Assembly: GCF_020037025.1 (NCBI RefSeq)
Contig: NZ_JAIQLH010000053.1
Location: forward strand, 18,601 to 82,600
DNA: 64,000 nucleotides
Origin: Streptomyces huiliensis
Lineage (GTDB): Bacteria > Actinomycetota > Actinomycetes > Streptomycetales > Streptomycetaceae
Direction: 5' to 3'
Positions 60,391 to 64,000 of the stretch are shown here, piece after piece; position 1 is the stretch's first letter, and each line of letters begins with the position of its first letter. A model generated the notes under the pieces. It was not told where the DNA came from. It did not search any database and saw nothing but the letters and a program-made list of their open reading frames with translations. A program made the translations under genes and the position numbers.

Positions 60391-60832
60391 CGGGTGCCGG
60401 CCCCAGCTCCTGGTTGCGCTGATCGGCGGCCTCGCCATCGACCGGTACCCGCGCCCGGACCTACCGGCCGGGAACTCCGCCCCCGGGCCCTGCAGAGCAC
60501 CACGGCCAGCATGTAGAGGTCGTGACCTGCTGGTTCGCGTGTGGTCCGGGGGCCGGGCGTCGATGGGGTGCGGATCAGTAGGTCCTGTCGCCGCCCGGAA
60601 AGTGGACAGCCACATCATGGTTGGCGTTCCGTCCCGCCAGTACCCGCGGACTCACACCACGAGCGTTGACCCGGTCCGGGGCAGCACCGGCTGCCGGCAG
60701 CAGCCGGATCGCGGCCCTCGCCCTGTGAAGAGAACGCTGCCCGCCGCAACGGCGTATTGCCCCCGTAGGCAGCATTCCCCGGCGGACCGCCACAACGCCC
60801 GCGCGCGGGGCGGGAGTCGTCCCGCCGGCACG
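60391..60832. other. Intergenic stretch without a convincing gene
   Basis: About 440 bp with short open frames only. None has an RBS plus protein-like composition. Confidence 0.5.
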
Positions 60833-61999
60833 TCAGCGGCCGGGTGGGACGAGGGTGACGCGCAGGAACCGGGGCCGGTAGACGGACGCCGTGCGGATGA
60901 CGTCCTCCGGAACGAGGCTGTTGACGTTGTAGGAGACGACGAGTTCGCCGCGGCGCTCCAGTTCCGGGTGCTCGTGCGGGTTGTAGGCGATGACGTTCGC
61001 GTTGCGGTACGTGCCGCGCGGCCCGGCCTCGGGGGCCGTGTGGAAGGTCCGCGGCCGGGTGAAGGGGCCGGCGGGCGTGCGCGACCAGGCCAGCCGCAGT
61101 TCCGCGCTGAACGGCTGGTCGGCGCGCTGGGTGACCAGGGCGTACCAGTGGCCGTGCCGGACGACGCTGAGTTCGTCGGAGACGAGCAGCGCGGCCCCGT
61201 CCGGTCCGGTCAATCGGGCGGCGTCCGTCTCGCGCGCGGACCAGCCGCCGTCCGCGGTGCGGTAGCGCCAGGGGTGGCGCAGGTCGGTGCCGTCGGTGCG
61301 GGCCAGCCGGAGGTAGTGGGCGCCGCCCGGAGCCGGCTCGGTGCCGTAGACGTAGGTGTGGTCGCCGTCGCGGGCCAGCCATGCGCCCCAGGCGACCCCC
61401 GCAGCCGACGGCAGGGGGGTGAGCGAGCTCGGCCGGGTGAGATCCCCGGGCCGGAACCGGGCCAGCGTGTTGGCACGCCAGGCCACGTCCAGCGGGCCGG
61501 TGCCGGTGCGTACGTACCGGGCGTAGACGACCGTCACGTCCCGGCCGTCGCGGATCGCGGCGCGGGCCCAGTACCAGGACGAGCCGTCGGCGGCACCGGG
61601 GACGAGGGACGCCGGGCGGCCGGCGCGGTCGCGCCCGGTCACGGTGTGCGGGCCGGCGGCGTCCCACCGCACGAAGCTGTTGTGCACGAACGGTGTCGCG
61701 CCCTTGCCCGTCAGGGGGGCACGCGAGCCGTCCGGCCGCACCCTGCCCAGGAACGTGTCGGAGAACACCCACAGTTCGCCGCCCGGAACCGGTACGGAGT
61801 ACGTGCTGTCGCCGCCCGTCCAGTGCGAGGTCGGCCGGGCGGCGCCGGCGAACCGGGCCCACGCCCCGTCCAGTTCCCGCAGCGGACGGACCGAGGCCAC
61901 ATGCGGCGGGCTCGCGACCGGTGGCGCGCCGGCCGGCAGGAACAGGCACAGGACGGCAAGGAGGAGGGCGGGGAGCCGGGTGCGGAGGAAGGAGGCCAT
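60833..61999 (-). CDS. Secreted propeller-like protein (DUF4185/DUF5005-like)
   Basis: A 388-aa protein from ATG 61999 with an N-terminal signal peptide (RTRLPALLLAVLCLFLPAGA). Repeated blade-like segments follow (ELWVFSDTFLGRVRPDG; SSWYWARAAIRDGRDVTVVY; GAHYLRLARTDGTDLRHPWR), ending NANVIAYNPHEHPELERRGE and SYNVNSLVPEDVIRTASVYR. This layout fits five-bladed propeller proteins acting on extracellular carbohydrates. The catalytic function is not established. A GTG further upstream (62044) is possible, but the signal peptide favours 61999. Confidence 0.75.
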   Translation of the reverse strand: MASFLRTRLPALLLAVLCLFLPAGAPPVASPPHVASVRPLRELDGAWARFAGAARPTSHWTGGDSTYSVPVPGGELWVFSDTFLGRVRPDGSRAPLTGKGATPFVHNSFVRWDAAGPHTVTGRDRAGRPASLVPGAADGSSWYWARAAIRDGRDVTVVYARYVRTGTGPLDVAWRANTLARFRPGDLTRPSSLTPLPSAAGVAWGAWLARDGDHTYVYGTEPAPGGAHYLRLARTDGTDLRHPWRYRTADGGWSARETDAARLTGPDGAALLVSDELSVVRHGHWYALVTQRADQPFSAELRLAWSRTPAGPFTRPRTFHTAPEAGPRGTYRNANVIAYNPHEHPELERRGELVVSYNVNSLVPEDVIRTASVYRPRFLRVTLVPPGR

Positions 62000-62103
62000 C
62001 GGCCCAGCATCCAACGGTCCGACCGGCCGGGCGCCGCGACGCACCGCCCTCGTCGGAGCCGGGGGCGTCGGCTACGACTCGGAGTCGGGGGCGTTGGCTA
62101 CGA

Positions 62104-62205
62104 CGGTGGGACGCCGAGTCCGGCATCCTCCGGGTCGTGGACTTCATGCCGCCGCGCGATGGCCTGGAGGTGCTGCGCACCCCGCGTGAACCCCAGCGGA
62201 GCTGA
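62104..62205 (+). pseudogene. Short remnant resembling a GH15 N-terminal region
   Basis: A 33-residue stretch, RWDAESGILRVVDFMPPRDG plus a short tail, ends at TGA 62203-62205. 'VxDFMPPRD' resembles the N-terminal beta-sandwich domain of GH15 trehalase/glucoamylase-like proteins. Nothing else of such a gene is visible. The rest of 62000-62385 holds no gene. Confidence 0.35.
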
Positions 62206-62385
62206 CGGCGAAGTCGCCGCACCAAACCCTGGAAGCGGGCCGCCCTTTACGAGCCGCCCGAGGCGGGACCCGGCCTGCGCCCTTCGACCCTGTTCGAAAC
62301 GGCTGGTCCGTGTGCGGCCCACGGCCCACACTGACGTCGGGCCGGCGCGGCCGGCCCGCGGACCGCAACCTCAAGGAGATGCTCC

Positions 62386-62745
62386 ATGGGACTGCGCACA
62401 CTGGGCACGGCCCTCCTGGCCACCGGGACGCTGGTGGGCAGCTCGCTGATCGGGGCCACGGTCTCCTCCGCCGCCGCACGGACGGCCCCGCCGAAACCTC
62501 AGCTCGAATGCCCGTACTACCTCGTGTGCGGCCAGGCCGCCAACGGCAGCTCCTTCGCGTACAGGGACTGCAACTTCGAGTTCAAGCTGCCCAACTTGAT
62601 CGGCTCCGGGCCTTTGGTCAACAACCAGACCGCGGGCACCGTGGCGAGGTTCTACGACAAGAACCACCGGCTGCTGTTCACCTCCACGACGTATGAGGCC
62701 CGTACGGTCAACTGGACCCCCGTCTGGTACGCCAGAGCCTGCTGA
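62386..62745 (+). CDS. Small secreted disulfide-rich protein
   Basis: A 119-aa precursor. A signal peptide covers about residues 1-30 (LGTALLATGTLVGSSLIGAT). The mature part has four cysteines (42, 48, 62, 119), giving two possible disulfides, and opens ECPYYLVCGQAANGSSFAYR; TAGTVARFYDKNHRLLFTST follows. The compact C-x5-C-x13-C pattern is reminiscent of I36-type peptidase inhibitors, but the match is weak. AAGGAG stands 7 nt before ATG 62386 and a hairpin terminator follows, so it is a complete single-gene unit. Confidence 0.75.
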   Translation: MGLRTLGTALLATGTLVGSSLIGATVSSAAARTAPPKPQLECPYYLVCGQAANGSSFAYRDCNFEFKLPNLIGSGPLVNNQTAGTVARFYDKNHRLLFTSTTYEARTVNWTPVWYARAC

Positions 62746-62789
62746 GCCACGCCCGGCGGCCGCGCACCGGACCGCGGCCGTCGGTTCTC

Positions 62790-62825
62790 CTCTGTGGGGC
62801 GAGGCGTACGCGTCGCCCCACAGAG
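62790..62825 (+). terminator. Hairpin terminator of the small secreted protein gene
   Basis: CTCTGTGGGGCGA (62790-62802) pairs perfectly with TCGCCCCACAGAG (62813-62825) around a 10-nt loop, 45 bp after the stop codon. Confidence 0.85.
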
Positions 62826-62888
62826 CCAGGTCGTATCTGACGGCTCTCGTCGGCAGGGTGGGCCAGGCTGTGAGCCGGGCAGCCGTCG

Positions 62889-63189
62889 GACATGGTGCGA
62901 CGACATGAGCTGGGCCACCGCGGAGCAGACGGCGAAGGCGCTGGACAGGTGGATCAGCCGGGCGCCGGCCCGGTCGGCGAAACGGGCCGCGTTCCCGGTC
63001 CCGTCGACGTTGACGCGGCTCGCCTGGCAGGCGTAGGAGCGGAAGCTCGTCATGCCGCCGCAGGACCGACAGGAGCGTGGCGCCCACCGCGCCACTGGCG
63101 CCTGTGATCAGCAGCGTGCACTGCCTTCCGCGCTCGCCGCTCCTCTCCCCACCAGGGTGCTCGCCCCTCCCGTCCACGCACTCGAACAT
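62889..63189 (-). pseudogene. Remnant of an SDR/NAD-dependent epimerase gene
   Basis: From ATG 63189 one frame reads TLLITGASGAVGATLLSVLR, the Rossmann GxxGxxG start of an epimerase. About 60 bp later another frame reads RVNVDGTGNAARFADRAGAR then LIHLSSAFAVCSA, which normally lies 60-100 residues further on. So the gene has an internal deletion plus a frameshift and lacks its catalytic C-terminal part. Confidence 0.6.
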
Positions 63190-63311
63190 GCCGCCCCCCC
63201 TCCTGCTCCCGTGCCCTCGGGCTGATCAGGGCTGTCCCTTCCCGCTGCGGCGCAGGGAGGGGCCGCTGCGCCCGCGCTCGTGATCACCTCGGGCTCCCCG
63301 TACCGGGCCGG

Positions 63312-64000
63312 TCACTCGTCGATCACGATGACGATCTTGCCCTGGAGATGGCCCTCTTCGCTGTGGCGCTGAGCGTCGGCGGTGCGCGCGAGGGGGTAGA
63401 CGGTGTCGACGGGCATGTGGAGGCGGCCCTCTTCGAGCAGGGGCAGTGCTTCGGCGAAGGCGGGGGCGAGGGGGCCGGGGACGCCGGAGAAGCGGACACC
63501 GTGGTCGGCGGCGGCAGGGTCGGCGATGGTCAGGACGGTGTCCGGGGTGCCGGTGAGGGTGATGGAGTCGGGCAGGACGCCGCGGCCGGAGGCGTCGAGG
63601 ACGGCGTCGACGCCGTGGGGTGCGGCGGCGCGGACCCGGTCGACGAGGCCGTCGCCGTAGGTGACGGGGATTGCGCCGATCCGCCGGAGGAAGGCGTGGT
63701 TGCGCGTCCCGGCCGTGCCGATGACGGTGACGCCGCGGGCGGCGGCGAGCTGGGTGGCGGTGAGGCCGACGCCGCCGGCGGCGGCATGGATGAGAAGCGT
63801 CTGCCCGGCGGACACGGCGAGTTCGCGCAGGGCGCGGTGGGCGGTCTCGACTGCGACGGGCAGGGCGGCGGCCTGGGTGAAGGTGAGACGGTCGGGCTTG
63901 GCGATGAGGTCGTCGGCGTCGGCCAGGTCGTGGGTGGCGGCGGCGCTGCGGAAGGCGGAGCGTCCGAAGACCGGCTGCCCGACCTGCCACTGGGTGACGC
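63312..64000 (-). CDS. Quinone oxidoreductase-like zinc-type alcohol dehydrogenase (partial)
   Basis: The last 229 codons of an MDR-superfamily NADPH oxidoreductase; the start lies beyond the right edge of the window. It shows the NADPH-binding motif LLIHAAAGGVGLTATQLAAA, the segment before it (FTQAAALPVAVETAHRALRE), and the C-terminal LEEGRLHMPVDTVYPLARTA ending GKIVIVIDE. Such enzymes reduce quinones or enones using NADPH. No structural zinc loop is visible in the part present. Its neighbours do not suggest a pathway. Confidence 0.88.
   Translation of the reverse strand, partial: VTQWQVGQPVFGRSAFRSAAATHDLADADDLIAKPDRLTFTQAAALPVAVETAHRALRELAVSAGQTLLIHAAAGGVGLTATQLAAARGVTVIGTAGTRNHAFLRRIGAIPVTYGDGLVDRVRAAAPHGVDAVLDASGRGVLPDSITLTGTPDTVLTIADPAAADHGVRFSGVPGPLAPAFAEALPLLEEGRLHMPVDTVYPLARTADAQRHSEEGHLQGKIVIVIDE

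Noticed and set aside
1..64000. rRNA or tRNA genes and origin-type features.
   Set aside because: Nothing resembling conserved tRNA arms, rRNA segments or iteron/DnaA-box clusters was noticed on reading, although a tRNA search was not possible here.

Overview
The window is very GC-rich DNA with GTG/TTG starts alongside ATG, strong third-position GC, 4-bp GTGA/ATGA gene overlaps, an MFS exporter, a LuxR-type LAL regulator, WYL and Nudix proteins and a large type I PKS. This points to a Streptomyces-like actinomycete. The many gene remnants, a decayed IS630 element and two biosynthetic loci suggest a chromosome-arm or accessory region.

Region 1 (about 1.8-27.8 kb) is the main system. Two divergent, translationally coupled operons face away from a 393-bp intergenic region. 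They encode six proteins of the LanB glutamylation-domain family (767-854 aa), none with a C-terminal elimination domain, plus one 45-aa acidic peptide. The peptide has no Ser or Cys and only two Thr, so it cannot be an ordinary lanthipeptide or thiopeptide substrate. The best reading is a scaffold-peptide ('pearlin') pathway, in which peptide aminoacyl-tRNA ligases (PEARLs) add amino acids to the scaffold C-terminus, tailoring enzymes modify them, and proteases release a small molecule. Partners are a DAO/glycine-oxidase-like flavoenzyme, a PPOX-fold protein, a TldD/TldE-like protease pair, a radical-SAM-like protein with no recognisable Fe-S cysteine motif, two TPR proteins (one with a GT2-like front end) and an MFS exporter. 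The product is unknown.

Region 2 (27.8-40.4 kb) is miscellaneous: a family-2 glycosyltransferase, two coupled Nudix hydrolases, a membrane-anchored unknown with an M48 metalloprotease, a frameshifted SMI1/KNR4-like gene, a WYL regulator facing a VOC protein, an IS481 fragment and several hypotheticals. Region 3 (40.4-44.0 kb) has an inactivated IS630 element with visible terminal repeats that cuts off a glycine-rich secreted-protein gene. An intact paralogue of that gene lies nearby in opposite orientation.

Region 4 (44.7-59.9 kb) is a second biosynthetic locus. A small basic coiled-coil protein, an AarF/UbiB-type kinase and a single-module highly reducing PKS (KS-AT-DH-ER-KR-ACP, no release domain) are followed by an RTX-like fragment, a barstar-domain protein, a LAL regulator, a metallo-beta-lactamase-fold hydrolase and a type-B carboxylesterase. 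Region 5 (59.9-64 kb) holds a secreted propeller-like protein, a small disulfide-rich secreted protein, several gene remnants and a quinone-oxidoreductase-like gene cut by the window end. No rRNA, tRNA or CRISPR array was seen.
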